Position numbers and translations under genes: made by a program
The notes under the pieces: generated by a model
Seen by the model: only the letters and a program-made list of their open reading frames with translations
Told to the model about the DNA's origin: nothing
The model's database searches: none
From: Bacillota bacterium
GTDB lineage: Bacteria; Bacillota; Clostridia; Acetivibrionales; DSM-1351
Length of the DNA: 34,386 bases
Direction: 5' to 3'
NCBI GenBank assembly: GCA_023398105.1
Contig: JAEWST010000183.1
Location: 1 to 34,386, forward strand
Shown: positions 16,859-24,682 of the stretch, piece by piece
Numbering within the stretch: the first letter of the stretch is position 1
How the letters are laid out: each line of letters starts with the position of its first letter

Positions 16859-16871
16859 AATATTTAACTAA

Positions 16872-18233
16872 TTATTTATTTGTAAAAAACTCATTGTACA
16901 AAGAAATAACAGCTTTATTAGCTTCGCTTTGTCTTACACCAAACATCATTGTAACCTCAGAAGAGCCTTGATTTATCATTTCTAAGCTAATTGAAGCCTT
17001 AGCCAAAGCTGTAGCGGCTCTTGATGCAGTTCCTACAGTGTTTTTCATGCCTTCGCCAACAACTAGTATTAGTGCCAAACCATAATCTATAGATACATCA
17101 TCACAATTTAATTCGTTTTTAATTCTGTCTAGAATTTTTTGTTCTACACCTTCATTTTTGAACTGATTTTGCTTCAATATTACTGAAATATTATCAATAC
17201 CTGAAGGAGTATGCTCATAGGAAATTCCTTCGTCCTCTAAAATTTGGAGGAGCTTTCTGCCAAACCCTATTTCTCTATTCATCATAAATTTACTTACATA
17301 TATACAGCAGAAACTATCATCGCTTGCAATGCCAACAACATGGCTGCTAGGAGAATATTCTCTTGAAAGAACTATCTTAGTTCCTGGTGCAGTAGGATTA
17401 TTTGTGTTCTTAATATTAACAGGTACACCAGCTTTGAAAACTGGAATGAGCGTATCCTCATGCAAAACAGAAAAACCTGCATAGGATAATTCTCTCATTT
17501 CTCTGTAAGTTATTTCTGATATGGCAACAGGATTTTGAACCAAGCCTGGATGAGCCGCATACACAGCATCTACATCAGTGAAATTCTCATATAAATCAAC
17601 TTTTAAAGCAGCAGCTAATATTGAACCAGTAATGTCTGAACCGCCACGAGGGAAGGTTGCAACATTTCCTTCAACTGTGTAACCAAAAAAGCCTGGGAAA
17701 ATAATAATTCCATCAATACTTTTTAACATTTTAAGGTTTTCAAAGGATTCAGGTAATACTTGTGCATTACCAAATTCACTGCTCAAAAGTAAGCCTGCTT
17801 GCCTAGGACTAACATATTGAGCTTTTTTGCCTATGCTATTTAAGTATGCAGCCACTAGCTTGGCACTATTATCCTCACCAGCAGCTTTCATAGCGTCCAT
17901 AAACATTCCTTTATGGTTTGTATCTAGCTTTAATCTATTTTCTAAGTCGGATTTAATTTCATTTACTATTTCATTTCCAAGCTTTAAATCATCCGCTATG
18001 TCTTTAAATCTTTTCACAACAGCGTCAAGCTCTGCTGTAGAATCCCCAGTTGCCAACTGTTTATCAGCACATGCAATTAATAAATCAGTTACTTTCGTAT
18101 CTGTTTTTTCTCTCTTGCCTGGTGCAGATACAACAACAATTTTTCTATCACTATCAGAGAGAACAATATCACATACTTTTTTGATTTGTTCTGCGTTAGC
18201 TAATGAAGTTCCTCCAAACTTTGCAACCTTCAT
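16872..18233 (-). CDS. lysC: Aspartate kinase
   Basis: Phosphorylates aspartate, the entry step to lysine, threonine and methionine. 453 residues: kinase domain with KFGGTS (5-10) and FPRGGSDITGSILAAAL, then two ACT domains at about 300-453 (SFCCIYVSKFMMNREIGF... and SEVTMMFGV). This single-chain form carries its own ACT regulation, so the separate ACT protein at 12148-12618 is additional. ATG 18233 is chosen because GGAGGA sits seven bases upstream; the in-frame ATG at 18248 overlaps that binding site. It is not in the dapA operon and has no lysine riboswitch, suggesting separate control. Confidence 0.95.
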   Translation of the reverse strand: MKVAKFGGTSLANAEQIKKVCDIVLSDSDRKIVVVSAPGKREKTDTKVTDLLIACADKQLATGDSTAELDAVVKRFKDIADDLKLGNEIVNEIKSDLENRLKLDTNHKGMFMDAMKAAGEDNSAKLVAAYLNSIGKKAQYVSPRQAGLLLSSEFGNAQVLPESFENLKMLKSIDGIIIFPGFFGYTVEGNVATFPRGGSDITGSILAAALKVDLYENFTDVDAVYAAHPGLVQNPVAISEITYREMRELSYAGFSVLHEDTLIPVFKAGVPVNIKNTNNPTAPGTKIVLSREYSPSSHVVGIASDDSFCCIYVSKFMMNREIGFGRKLLQILEDEGISYEHTPSGIDNISVILKQNQFKNEGVEQKILDRIKNELNCDDVSIDYGLALILVVGEGMKNTVGTASRAATALAKASISLEMINQGSSEVTMMFGVRQSEANKAVISLYNEFFTNK

Positions 18234-18437
18234 TTTAAAATCCTCCATTCATTTATCAAAAGTTTTATACTTGAACGGAGCTGCCTTATATAGTATATAA
18301 ATATTGTATGTAAGTCTGCTAAAACTAGCTGACTAAAGCTAAATATCTACTAACAAAGACCTCCCCTGGTATATTTATAGAGCTATAACAGAGTGCTCAG
18401 CTTCAAAAGATTTCAGAACTTCTGAATCTGAACTGTC
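18234..18437 (-). other. About 200-nt leader of lysC
   Basis: From the predicted start near 18437 to lysC there are about 200 transcribed bases. The first part folds into a hairpin (AGATTCAGA / TCTGAAATCT, one bulge), followed by further short self-complementary stretches. The L-box and T-box signatures are absent. Regulation by a leader peptide or an unknown RNA element is possible. Confidence 0.4.
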
Positions 18438-18443
18438 GGATAA

Positions 18444-18472
18444 ATTATACAAAAAAACATTATGTATGGCAA
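18444..18472 (-). promoter_or_regulatory. SigA promoter of lysC
   Basis: On the minus strand TTGCCA (18467-18472) and TATAAT (18444-18449) are separated by 17 bases, 11 of 12 consensus positions. Confidence 0.65.
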
Positions 18473-18963
18473 TAATTATTTGTAATATGTACAATTATAA
18501 TGTATGATAATTAATGATTATTTGATAGTGTTATAGGGAATAATACCATATTTAAGTTAGTAACTGCTTATATAGTTATAGTATGTAGCTACATCACAAG
18601 CTGAACAGGATTTTATCAATAATTAATATGTGCTTTTGCTGCTTCAGGTTACTTTTTCTGAAATAATCAACTTCTCAATTGATATTGGGGTTAGAAAGTT
18701 TTGTAATTGACTATTAGTATTGCACTATTACTGATATTTATTCAACATGTTATTGGGTTGTTTATCAAATGTTATTTTTGCATAAATGGTGAAAATTAAA
18801 TTTTGAAATAAACAAGAAGATAATATGTGTATGGACACACGTTGCCCCATTTTGAAAAGTAATTTAAAATCAATTTCAACTTTCACAGTTGAAAATTCTC
18901 TCTAACCGATAGAATTTTTATGTGATAGTTTATATTAAGATATGCTATGGAGGAGTCTCAGAC
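18473..18963. other. Intergenic region between divergent lysC and queA
   Basis: AT-rich DNA without a supported reading frame. A perfect 8-bp hairpin TTTCAACT/AGTTGAAA lies near 18870-18892, and TGTGT/ACACA near 18826-18840. The queA promoter was not identified. Confidence 0.5.
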
Positions 18964-19986
18964 GTGGATTTGAAGGAGTTTGATTATTATTTGCCCGAGG
19001 AACTGATTGCTCAGCATCCAATGGAAAAGAGAGATATGTCTCGGTTGTTGGTGCTGGATAAAAGTACGGGGCAGTTAGAACATAAGCTATTTAAGGATAT
19101 TGTTGAACATTTTAATGAAGGTGACTGCCTTGTTCTAAATAATACTAGAGTTATTCCAGCTAGATTATTGGGGGAAAAAGAAGGAAGCGGCGGTAAAATA
19201 GAGTTTGTACTTTTAAAATGTATAAAAGAGAATATCTGGGAGGTTATACTAAGACCAGGAAGAAAAGCAAAGCCTGGTGCGAAATTTGCTTTCAGCAATG
19301 GTGAATTGAGAGCTGAAATACTTGAAGTACTTGATGAAGGAAACAGATTGGTTAGGTTTGAATATGAAGGTGTATTCCAAGAGGTACTCGATAGGGTAGG
19401 GATAATGCCGTTGCCGCCATATATAACTGAAAAGCTCGCAAATCCTGAGAGATATCAGACGGTATATGCAAAATATAATGGTTCGGCGGCTGCACCGACG
19501 GCAGGTCTGCATTTTACAGAGGAACTTTTGAAGGCTCTTCAAAATAAAGGTGTCAAAATAGTATATGTAATGCTGCATGTTGGCTTGGGTACATTTAGAC
19601 CTGTAAAGGTTGAGGATATTACACAGCACAAAATGCACTCAGAATACTATTCAATTAGTCAGGCAACCTGCGACACTATAAATGCTACCAAGAAAGCTGG
19701 TAATAGAGTGACAGCTGTTGGGACAACAAGCTCAAGAGTTCTAGAGACTGTAGGAGCTAATGGGGAACTACATGCCTGTGAAGGCTGGACTGATATATTT
19801 ATATATCCGGGTTATCAGTTTAAAATTGTGGATAGACTAATCACAAACTTTCATTTGCCAGAATCAACTCTTATAATGCTGGTTAGTGCGTTGGCAGGGA
19901 AAGCGAATATTATGAAGGCATATTCAGAAGCAGTAAATGATAAATATAGATTCTTCAGCTTTGGAGATGCAATGTTTATAAAATAA
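18964..19986 (+). CDS. queA: S-adenosylmethionine:tRNA ribosyltransferase-isomerase
   Basis: Transfers and isomerises the ribosyl group of S-adenosylmethionine onto preQ1 in tRNA to make epoxyqueuosine. 340 residues, the normal length for QueA. Conserved blocks: FDYYLPEELIAQHP at the N-terminus, RDMSRLLVLD, NNTRVIPARL, GSAAAPTAGLHFT in the middle, and YPGYQF with LITNFHLPESTLIMLVSALAG near the end. GTG 18964 is chosen because GGAGGAG lies eight bases upstream and the protein then starts at the family's usual point; an upstream in-frame GTG at 18922 would add 14 unrelated residues. Followed by a repeat and then tgt, the partner enzyme. Confidence 0.96.
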   Translation: MDLKEFDYYLPEELIAQHPMEKRDMSRLLVLDKSTGQLEHKLFKDIVEHFNEGDCLVLNNTRVIPARLLGEKEGSGGKIEFVLLKCIKENIWEVILRPGRKAKPGAKFAFSNGELRAEILEVLDEGNRLVRFEYEGVFQEVLDRVGIMPLPPYITEKLANPERYQTVYAKYNGSAAAPTAGLHFTEELLKALQNKGVKIVYVMLHVGLGTFRPVKVEDITQHKMHSEYYSISQATCDTINATKKAGNRVTAVGTTSSRVLETVGANGELHACEGWTDIFIYPGYQFKIVDRLITNFHLPESTLIMLVSALAGKANIMKAYSEAVNDKYRFFSFGDAMFIK

Positions 19987-19990
19987 TTTA

Positions 19991-20117
19991 ATCAACTTTT
20001 GCACATATAAGTCTATTGTGCGGTAGAATTATCTCTAACCCAACTTTCCATTGATAATGCTACCACACCTTATATTACTAGGCTTTAAGTAGTGTAATTA
20101 ACTACGAAGTTTGAGTA
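19991..20117 (-). repeat. MITE-like dispersed repeat, copy 5
   Basis: The plus strand begins ATCAACTTTTGCACATATAAG and ends CTACGAAGTTTGAGTA, so the ends are imperfect inverted repeats. The right part (20059-20116) is the inverted form of 734-776/12082-12124, and the left part matches 3820-3860. This copy therefore links the two half-types of the family. An internal palindrome GTGCGGTAG...GCTACCACAC is present. It sits between queA and tgt. Confidence 0.7.
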
Positions 20118-20156
20118 AATCAAAGTAGAAAATAAAAATACAGAAAGGTAATTTAT

Positions 20157-21281
20157 ATGGCAGCAGTAACTTATGAATTGATAAAAACATGCAAGCAAAC
20201 AGGTGCAAGGCTAGGACGAGTTCATACCCCTCATGGCTGTTTTGAAACTCCTACTTTTATGCCTGTTGGGACATTAGCAACTGTAAAAGGCATGTCTCCC
20301 GAGGAATTAAAAGAAATTGATGCGGAGATAATATTAAGCAACACATATCACTGCTATTTGAGACCTGGACAGGATATTGTTAAGGAAGCAGGTGGGCTTC
20401 ATGGTTTTATGAACTGGGATAGGCCTATACTTACAGATAGTGGCGGATTTCAGGTGTTTAGCCTGAGTGGCTTGAGAAAGATTACTGAGGAAGGTGTTAC
20501 CTTCAGATCTCATATTGATGGTTCAAAGCACATATTTACTCCCGAATCAGTTATGGGAATAGAAAATGACTTAGGTGCCGATATTATTATGGCATTTGAT
20601 GAGTGTGCTCCATATCCTGCCGAATATAATTACGTGAAAAAGTCTATGGAGAGAACTACAAGATGGGCACAACGATGCAAGGATGCTCACAAAGACACTG
20701 AAAGACAGTCACTGTTTGGAATAATTCAAGGTGGAATGTACAAGGATTTGCGTATAGAAAGTGCTAATCAACTAAAAGATATAGATTTCCCAGGTTATGC
20801 AATAGGAGGTCTCAGTGTTGGCGAGCCAGCTGACATAATGTACGAGGTCTTGGATTACACAGTACCCTTGATGCCTGCTGACAAGCCACGATATCTAATG
20901 GGTGTAGGCTCTCCAGACTACTTGATAGAGGGTTCCATCAGAGGCTTGGATATGTTTGACTGTGTTCTTCCCACAAGAATAGGCAGAAATGGTACTGTAA
21001 TGACAAGTAATGGCAGGATAATTATTCGTGATGCAAAGTATGCTAGAGATTTTTCAAGGCTTGACCCTGAATGTGATTGCTATGTTTGCCGTAACTATTC
21101 AAGAGCGTATATCAGACATTTAATAAAGTGTGGAGAATTATTGGGCTTGAGACTTACAACTTGGCACAATTTATATTTTTTAATTAACTTGATGAAACAA
21201 GTAAGACAGGCTATAATGAATGATAGTTTGGGCAGTTTTAGAGATGAATTTTATCATAAGTATGGCTATAAAAATAAATAG
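20157..21281 (+). CDS. tgt: tRNA-guanine transglycosylase
   Basis: Exchanges guanine-34 for preQ1 in tRNAs with GUN anticodons, the step before QueA. 374 residues. Seen: ILTDSGGFQVFS with Asp94, nucleophile Asp268 in FDCVLPTRIGRNGT, GIIQGGMY and YAIGGLSVGEP, and a zinc site Cys306, Cys308, Cys311 with His337. ATG with GAAAGG upstream. It lies directly after queA, the normal queuosine pairing, and before yajC, an order common in bacteria. Confidence 0.97.
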   Translation: MAAVTYELIKTCKQTGARLGRVHTPHGCFETPTFMPVGTLATVKGMSPEELKEIDAEIILSNTYHCYLRPGQDIVKEAGGLHGFMNWDRPILTDSGGFQVFSLSGLRKITEEGVTFRSHIDGSKHIFTPESVMGIENDLGADIIMAFDECAPYPAEYNYVKKSMERTTRWAQRCKDAHKDTERQSLFGIIQGGMYKDLRIESANQLKDIDFPGYAIGGLSVGEPADIMYEVLDYTVPLMPADKPRYLMGVGSPDYLIEGSIRGLDMFDCVLPTRIGRNGTVMTSNGRIIIRDAKYARDFSRLDPECDCYVCRNYSRAYIRHLIKCGELLGLRLTTWHNLYFLINLMKQVRQAIMNDSLGSFRDEFYHKYGYKNK

Positions 21282-21359
21282 TCTTTATGTGTAAAAGTCA
21301 ACAAACAATGAATAATACAGTATCACTGTGTTAAATAAATTTTAGGAGGTTATTCAATT

Positions 21360-21650
21360 ATGACAGAACAATCAATGGCAGGTCTTATTCAATTTGTAAT
21401 ACCTTTAGTATTTCTTTTTGGTCTTATGTATTTTATGATGATTCGTCCACAAAAGAAAAAAGAAAAGAAAACTAAGGAGTTGCTGGATTCATTACAGGTT
21501 GGATGGGCTGTTACAACTATTGGAGGCATTTGTGGTAAAATTGTTAACATTAAAGACGATGAAATTACAATTGAATCTAGTATTGAGAAGACAAAGATAC
21601 TTGTTAAGCGCTGGTCAGTAAAAGAAGTTATTAAGCCAATTGAAGGTTAA
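21360..21650 (+). CDS. yajC: Preprotein translocase accessory subunit YajC
   Basis: Single-pass membrane protein of 96 residues associated with SecDF-YidC at the Sec translocon. One N-terminal helix (about 8-28, IQFVIPLVFLFGLMYFMMI) is followed by the family's RPQKKKEKK and a small beta domain with VTTIGGICGKIVNI. Ribosome binding site TAGGAGG. secDF lies 3 kb downstream, separated by SCIFF and carbonic anhydrase genes. Confidence 0.95.
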   Translation: MTEQSMAGLIQFVIPLVFLFGLMYFMMIRPQKKKEKKTKELLDSLQVGWAVTTIGGICGKIVNIKDDEITIESSIEKTKILVKRWSVKEVIKPIEG

Positions 21651-21746
21651 ACATAAAAATAATTTTAGTATATAAGATGTTCTAACTGGTGTACCTCACA
21701 AATAAAATATATAGAGGATATAACTAATATTTTGTGGAGGTATACT

Positions 21747-22151
21747 ATGACTGGACAGACAACAGGATTAAAAAAGTCACTTGATGAACATGTGAATCTA
21801 ATAAGGGTTGCTAAAGGATTGATTATTTCCTTTCTTATAACACTACCTTGCTTTTTTGTTTTCGCATTGTTTTTGACTTATACAGATTTCCCTGAAAAAT
21901 ATACATCTATGGCTGTTCTTATTACCACAGTAATAAGTGTGCTGGTAGCATCGGCTTATTCAACTAAGAATATTAAACACAAGGGTTGGATGAATGGCTG
22001 TTTTGTAGGTTTGCTTTATGTAACTATATTGTATTTAGCAAGCAGCATAGTTGACAAGAATTTCATGTTGAATTTTTCTGGTATACTTACATTTTTTATT
22101 GGGGCAATTGTTGGTTGTTTAGGAGGCATTTTTGGGATTAATATGAGATAG
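21747..22151 (+). CDS. Small four-helix membrane protein, TIGR04086-like
   Basis: 134 residues with four hydrophobic segments (about 22-46, 52-70, 78-97, 105-130). ATG 21747 is chosen because GGAGG lies six bases upstream; the in-frame TTG at 21732 would overlap that site. Proteins of this size and layout lying between yajC and SCIFF genes are known in clostridia as the TIGR04086 family, of unknown function. The assignment rests on context and hydropathy more than on a motif. Confidence 0.65.
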   Translation: MTGQTTGLKKSLDEHVNLIRVAKGLIISFLITLPCFFVFALFLTYTDFPEKYTSMAVLITTVISVLVASAYSTKNIKHKGWMNGCFVGLLYVTILYLASSIVDKNFMLNFSGILTFFIGAIVGCLGGIFGINMR

Positions 22152-22183
22152 TTTATTTTGGCTGTATGTTTCTAAAAAATGCC

Positions 22184-22212
22184 TTTTCAAAACTATTCAA
22201 GTATGCTATAAT
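22184..22212 (+). promoter_or_regulatory. Extended -10 promoter of the SCIFF gene
   Basis: TTTTCA (22184-22189), 17 bases, then TGCTATAAT with a perfect -10 at 22207-22212 and an extended TG element. The start would be near 22219, giving a leader of about 25 bases. Confidence 0.65.
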
Positions 22213-22244
22213 CGGCAGTGAAAACTAATAGGAGGTATTATATA

Positions 22245-22385
22245 ATGAAGCATATAAAGACAATTAATGTTGCTACTTTAAAAAACAGTCTTGCAAAAGG
22301 CGGATGTGGAGAATGTCAAACATCATGCCAGTCAGCTTGCAAGACATCTTGTACAGTTGCAAATCAAAGCTGTGAAAAGAAATAA
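22245..22385 (+). CDS. scfA: SCIFF ranthipeptide precursor
   Basis: A 46-residue ribosomal peptide precursor. The leader MKHIKTINVATLKNSL is followed by a core with six cysteines at 21, 24, 28, 32, 36 and 43: the six-cysteines-in-forty-five family found almost universally in Clostridia. The core is CGECQTSCQSACKTSC plus TVANQSC. The partner radical SAM enzyme downstream forms non-alpha-carbon thioether bridges (ranthipeptide). Ribosome binding site AGGAGG. The mature product and export route are not well known; a cell-density signalling role has been proposed in some clostridia. A strong terminator separates it from its maturase. Confidence 0.96.
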   Translation: MKHIKTINVATLKNSLAKGGCGECQTSCQSACKTSCTVANQSCEKK

Positions 22386-22411
22386 TACAAATTATATTCT
22401 TTGTATAAAAT

Positions 22412-22446
22412 AAGTGAAAAGTGTTAAATGACACTTTTCGCTTTTT
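22412..22446 (+). terminator. Terminator between SCIFF and its maturase
   Basis: AAGTGAAAAGTGT (22412-22424) pairs with ACACTTTTCGCTT (22431-22443), 13 bp with one G-T pair, followed by a T run. No clear promoter follows before the maturase, so readthrough probably supplies a smaller amount of maturase message. Confidence 0.85.
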
Positions 22447-22599
22447 ATTGATGTACAAAGCATGTACAATGTGCATTAATAAAGATACAAAACACTTTAC
22501 AATGAGTATTTTTTTGCATAGAATTTGCGAGAATACTCTTTTATTGCTTTTTAAGTTTATTTCCAATTTTTTTGCAGGGCTTTAGGAGGTTCTTATTTA

Positions 22600-23943
22600 A
22601 TGATTCACAAGTACACAATGCATGGTACAAACATAGTTATGGACATAAACAGCGGAGCAGTTCATGTTTTTGATTCTGCTGCGTTTGATGTTGTTGATTT
22701 ATACAAAACCAAAACTAAAGAGCAGATTATTGAAGCTTTTTCTCAAAAGTATGATGGACAAGCTATATCAGATGCTTATGATGAAGTAGCTCAATTAGAG
22801 GCAGATGGATTGCTTTTTAGTGAGGATGTATATTTAGATGCAATAAATAATTGGGAAAGAAAACCTGTTGTAAAAGCCCTATGCTTACATATCTGCCACG
22901 ATTGCAATCTCAGATGTAAATATTGCTTTGCTTCTACGGGAAGCTTTGGCGGTCACAGAACAATGATGGATGTTGACACTGGAAAAAAAGCCATTGATTT
23001 TCTTATTGAAAAATCAGCTGGAAGAAGAAACTTAGAGGTTGACTTTTTTGGTGGCGAGCCTCTGATGAATTTTGATGTGGTAAAGCAGATTGTTGAGTAT
23101 GCAAGAATCAGAGAAAAAGAGGCAAATAAGAATTTCAGATTTACTATTACTACCAATGCAACTTTACTCAATGAAGACAACAAAGAATTTATAAATAAAC
23201 ATATGCACAATGTTGTTCTCAGTATTGATGGTCGCAAAGAAACAAATGATAGAATGAGAACTAGAGTGGATGGTTCAGGAACCTATGAAAGCATTCTTCC
23301 TAAATTAAAAGACATGGCAGAAGCAAGAAATCAGGATAACTATTATGTAAGAGGTACATTTACAAGGGAAAATCTTGATTTTTCACAGGATGTTTTGCAT
23401 TTAGCAGATTTAGGCTTCAAGCAAATATCAGTTGAACCTGTTGTGGCTGCAAAGGATTCAGGACTTGATATTCGAGAAGAGGATTTAGAACAGCTTTATG
23501 CAGAATATGAGTCACTTGCTATGGAATACATAAATAGAGAGAATAATAAAGAAGGCTTTAATTTTTTTCACTTTATGGTTGATTTAAAGCAAGGACCTTG
23601 TATTTTAAAAAGGCTGGGAGGTTGCGGCTCAGGACATGAATATCTGGCTGTTACTCCTGAAGGTGACTTGTATCCTTGTCATCAGTTTGTTGGAGACGAG
23701 AAGTTTAAAATGGGTAATGTTCATTGTGGTGAGTTTAATTCTGATTTTCAAAAGAACTTTCAAAAGTCTAATGTATATACAAAGAAAGATTGTTCTGAAT
23801 GCTGGGCAAAGTTTTATTGCAGCGGAGGATGTGCTGCCAATGCATATCAGTTTAACAATGATATCAATGTTCCATACAAAATAGGCTGTGAACTGGAAAA
23901 AAAGAGAGTTGAATGTGCAATTTGGATTAAAACTCAAGAATAA
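22600..23943 (+). CDS. scfB: SCIFF peptide maturase, radical SAM/SPASM
   Basis: Radical S-adenosylmethionine enzyme of 447 residues that installs thioether links in the SCIFF peptide. The first 90 residues look like a RiPP recognition-type domain (VMDINSGAVHVFD... EVAQLEADGLL). The radical SAM cluster motif is Cys102-x3-Cys106-x2-Cys109 (CNLRCKYC), followed by DFFGGEPLMNFD. The C-terminal SPASM region supplies auxiliary iron-sulfur ligands: GGCGSGHEYLAVTPEGDLYPC, CSECWAKFYCSGGC and a last Cys near 433. Start ATG with TTAGGAGG upstream. It is 12 bases from the carbonic anhydrase gene, so these two share a transcript. Confidence 0.96.
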   Translation: MIHKYTMHGTNIVMDINSGAVHVFDSAAFDVVDLYKTKTKEQIIEAFSQKYDGQAISDAYDEVAQLEADGLLFSEDVYLDAINNWERKPVVKALCLHICHDCNLRCKYCFASTGSFGGHRTMMDVDTGKKAIDFLIEKSAGRRNLEVDFFGGEPLMNFDVVKQIVEYARIREKEANKNFRFTITTNATLLNEDNKEFINKHMHNVVLSIDGRKETNDRMRTRVDGSGTYESILPKLKDMAEARNQDNYYVRGTFTRENLDFSQDVLHLADLGFKQISVEPVVAAKDSGLDIREEDLEQLYAEYESLAMEYINRENNKEGFNFFHFMVDLKQGPCILKRLGGCGSGHEYLAVTPEGDLYPCHQFVGDEKFKMGNVHCGEFNSDFQKNFQKSNVYTKKDCSECWAKFYCSGGCAANAYQFNNDINVPYKIGCELEKKRVECAIWIKTQE

Positions 23944-23954
23944 AGGGGTATGAT

Positions 23955-24464
23955 GTGATTAGAGATTTTAAAAATATTGCACCCCAAATACATGAAACTG
24001 CTTTTATTGCACCCAATAGTACAGTTATAGGAGATGTGGTCATTGGAGCAAATTCGGCTGTATGGTACAATGCAGTTTTGAGGGGTGATATTGACAGCAT
24101 AGTAGTTGGTGAAAACACTAATATTCAAGAGGGTTGTATTCTTCACTGCAAAAAAGGTGTGGGATTAAAAATCGGCTCAAATGTTACATTAGGACATGGA
24201 GCCATATTGCATAGCTGCCATATAGGTAATAACACGTTGATTGGTATGGGTGCAATAGTATTGGATGATGCTGAAATTGGCAATAAATGCTTGGTCGCTG
24301 CTGGTAGTGTTGTGACTTCAAAAACAAAAATACCAGATTGTAGCTTAATTGCTGGAAGTCCTGCAGTAATAAAAAGAGTTTTATCTGAACAGGAAATTTT
24401 GAACATTGAGAATAATGCAAATGAATATGTTAGCCTTTTAAAGTTATATAAATCGTCAAAATGA
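23955..24464 (+). CDS. Gamma-carbonic anhydrase family protein
   Basis: Left-handed beta-helix protein of 169 residues built of hexapeptide repeats (VIGDVV, AVWYNAVLRGD, VTLGHGAILHSCHIG). The His residues in ILHC, LGHG and SCHIG are placed as the zinc ligands of gamma-class carbonic anhydrases and their YrdA/PaaY relatives, many of which are inactive for CO2 hydration. GTG start with AAAGGGG six bases before it; the nearer ATG is out of frame. It follows the SCIFF maturase closely, without a known functional link. Confidence 0.9.
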   Translation: MIRDFKNIAPQIHETAFIAPNSTVIGDVVIGANSAVWYNAVLRGDIDSIVVGENTNIQEGCILHCKKGVGLKIGSNVTLGHGAILHSCHIGNNTLIGMGAIVLDDAEIGNKCLVAAGSVVTSKTKIPDCSLIAGSPAVIKRVLSEQEILNIENNANEYVSLLKLYKSSK

Positions 24465-24614
24465 AATTGTGAATATTAATAAAAGTATTGTGTATTATAA
24501 AGTTAAATACTTAATTTTAATAAGAAATCAATAGTTACACCTTCAAATTTGACGAAATTAACAAAAAAATTATGATTTATTTGTAAATTCTTAGCTAATT
24601 TTAAGACATGTTTA

Positions 24615-24643
24615 TTGACTAGAATTTCTGATAGTTATATAAT
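24615..24643 (+). promoter_or_regulatory. SigA promoter of secDF
   Basis: TTGACT (24615-24620), 17-base spacer, TATAAT (24638-24643), 40 bases before the secD ATG. Eleven of twelve consensus bases match. Confidence 0.75.
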
Positions 24644-24682
24644 GTCGTAAGTGGAATTAATAAACAAGGGGGAATCCAAAAG

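Noticed and set aside
17827..18300. 157-codon plus-strand frame over lysC
   Set aside because: Antisense shadow of the conserved kinase domain and its leader, without a ribosome binding site.
18249..18437. lysC leader considered as a second lysine riboswitch
   Set aside because: The conserved AGAGGTGCG and GCCGAAGG blocks are missing.
22504..22538. GAGTATT/AATACTC inverted repeat before scfB as a second terminator
   Set aside because: Only 7 bp with a 21-base loop and a weak T run; not convincing next to the strong hairpin at 22412-22446.
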